Origin: Staphylococcus sp. IVB6214
GTDB lineage: Bacteria > Bacillota > Bacilli > Staphylococcales > Staphylococcaceae
Reading direction: 5' to 3'
DNA: 64,000 bases
Assembly (NCBI RefSeq): GCF_025558585.1
Contig: NZ_CP094723.1
Location: 1 to 64,000 of the forward strand
This document shows positions 63,225-64,000 of this stretch, piece by piece. Position numbers and translations under genes: made by a program. The notes below the pieces were generated by a model. That model did not search any database and was not told where the DNA came from. It saw only the letters and a list, made by a program, of their open reading frames with translations. Position 1 is the first letter of the stretch. Each line of letters begins with the position of its first letter.

Positions 63225-63449
63225 TCACTTTGATAGGTAATGGTTAATAATTGTCTGTAAATCATTATTAAGCACCGTTGTAATACAATCATCATCCATA
63301 AAATCATCATAGATTTTATCCAATATTTCTTCATCAAATTCAATTGCTGTGAAATGACTTATTAGACCTTTTACTATTGAAACGTAATTTTGTGATGCTA
63401 AACAATTAGCAACCGTTTGCCAGTTTGATTGTGTAGTTTCATGATTCAT
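63225..63449 (-). CDS. Small SCC protein, intact copy
   Basis: 74 residues, MNHETTQSNWQTVANCLASQ and on, ending IINHYLSK. Homologue of the broken ORF at 45442. Acidic, helical, unknown function. AAAGGAGG precedes the start at 63449. Confidence 0.8.
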   Translation of the reverse strand: MNHETTQSNWQTVANCLASQNYVSIVKGLISHFTAIEFDEEILDKIYDDFMDDDCITTVLNNDLQTIINHYLSK

Positions 63450-63463
63450 AAGTAATCCTCCTT

Positions 63464-63964
63464 TTATTTCAAAGTCCATTTTTGACGTGCTTTAGGGTTA
63501 AGTGGATGCATAATTTCATTTGTTGCTGGGTTTATGAGTTTTTTAATTTTCTTTTTGTGAGGCTTTAACATTTCCAACACTTGCTCAACACGTTCGACGA
63601 CAACAGGCCGCTTTGCATAAGCTCCATAAGCTAGAATCACTGTTTCACTTTCACTTATCGCTTTCATCAAGTGAATGTCTGTGTGTTTATCATAAGCCTC
63701 TTTTAAGTGTTTTAGGTTTTTAGGAGTAGTAATATTTGAATAAAGATTAACAAAGTGTACCGTACCAATATCTTGTTGTAATAGTTGATTGATAATGAGT
63801 TGTGTAGTGAGATCGATGTTTATAATACCATCGTAGTTTGGATACATTGTGATGACTGTAGCAGTCTTCTTACTATCGTCCCATGTCTTTGTTAGTAAGT
63901 AGCGGTGAGTTCTCTTTTCGTCAAATATTGCAGTGGTGACAAGTGTATTTGTGATATTTTCCAT
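63464..63964 (-). CDS. DUF1643 family protein, second copy
   Basis: 166 residues, clearly homologous to the protein at 44925 (HTDIHLMKAISESETVILAY in common) but diverged, mainly in the N-terminal half. On the minus strand, so the module is inverted relative to element 1. Confidence 0.9.
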   Translation of the reverse strand: MENITNTLVTTAIFDEKRTHRYLLTKTWDDSKKTATVITMYPNYDGIINIDLTTQLIINQLLQQDIGTVHFVNLYSNITTPKNLKHLKEAYDKHTDIHLMKAISESETVILAYGAYAKRPVVVERVEQVLEMLKPHKKKIKKLINPATNEIMHPLNPKARQKWTLK

Positions 63965-63977
63965 TGATTTTATCTCC

Positions 63978-64000
63978 TTAGTATTCTTCGGGTAGTAACA
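63978..64000 (-). CDS. DUF960 family protein, partial (C-terminus only)
   Basis: The minus strand reads LLPEEY and a stop, identical to the end of the DUF960 protein at 44599. The gene runs out of the window. It supports a full second ccr module beyond. Confidence 0.7.

Larger units (their letters stand above)
54629..64000. mobile_element. SCC element 2 (partial, continues past the window)
   Basis: Begins at the internal att repeat. Holds the Mod-Res-ParB-SNF2 operon and then, inverted, the small ORF, DUF1643 and the end of DUF960 from a second ccr module. The second ccr gene and the far att site must lie beyond base 64000. Assignment as a separate SCC rests on the att repeat and the duplicate module. 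Confidence 0.7.

Overview
The window begins at the first base of dnaA and carries the syntenic replication-origin block of a Staphylococcus chromosome: dnaA, oriC, dnaN, yaaA, recF, gyrB, gyrA, nnrD, hutH, serS, azlCD, metX, yybS, gdpP, rplI, dnaB, purA, the walRKHIJ operon and rlmH (orfX). Gene order and protein similarity identify the genus. An extra thioredoxin-like gene between dnaN and yaaA, and the protein sequences, argue against S. aureus itself, but I cannot name a species.

Core region (1 to about 32,546). The replication and topology genes sit around an oriC with DnaA boxes and a DnaA-trio-like unwinding tract. Two parS-like palindromes lie at 3,539 and 15,705. Two textbook riboswitches are present: a T-box before serS and a SAM-I (S-box) element before metX. 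A tRNA-Glu/tRNA-Asp pair lies at 24 kb, followed by a divergent TetR regulator/quinone-oxidoreductase pair and the essential WalRK two-component system with its three accessory genes. The spacer before rlmH holds a second cluster of DnaA-box-like sites.

Accessory region (32,547 to the end). From the 3' end of rlmH onward the sequence becomes markedly AT-rich and is a composite of SCC (staphylococcal cassette chromosome) elements. A direct repeat of the rlmH attachment site at 54,611-54,628 closes the first element, which is about 22 kb. That element holds an unknown 584-residue protein, a WYL regulator with a DJ-1/PfpI protein, a MerR regulator with a flavodoxin-fold oxidoreductase, an unknown divergent gene, three small ORFs, a Cch-type helicase, ccrC, the SAUGI/DUF960/DUF1643 module, a complete type I restriction-modification system (hsdR, hsdM, hsdS), a lipoprotein, a RecB-fold-like nuclease and a DUF1002 secreted protein. 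No mec gene or other resistance gene is present in it.

The second element starts at 54,629 and continues past the window. It encodes one tightly packed operon: a type III-like methyltransferase (Mod), a type III-like restriction helicase (Res), a ParB/sulfiredoxin-fold protein and an SNF2-type helicase. It ends in view with an inverted copy of the DUF960/DUF1643/small-ORF module, which implies a second, oppositely oriented ccr locus just outside. The four-gene Mod-Res-ParB-SNF2 operon is the best candidate here for an incompletely described (probably anti-phage) system. Its defence role is inferred from domain content and location, not shown by the sequence.
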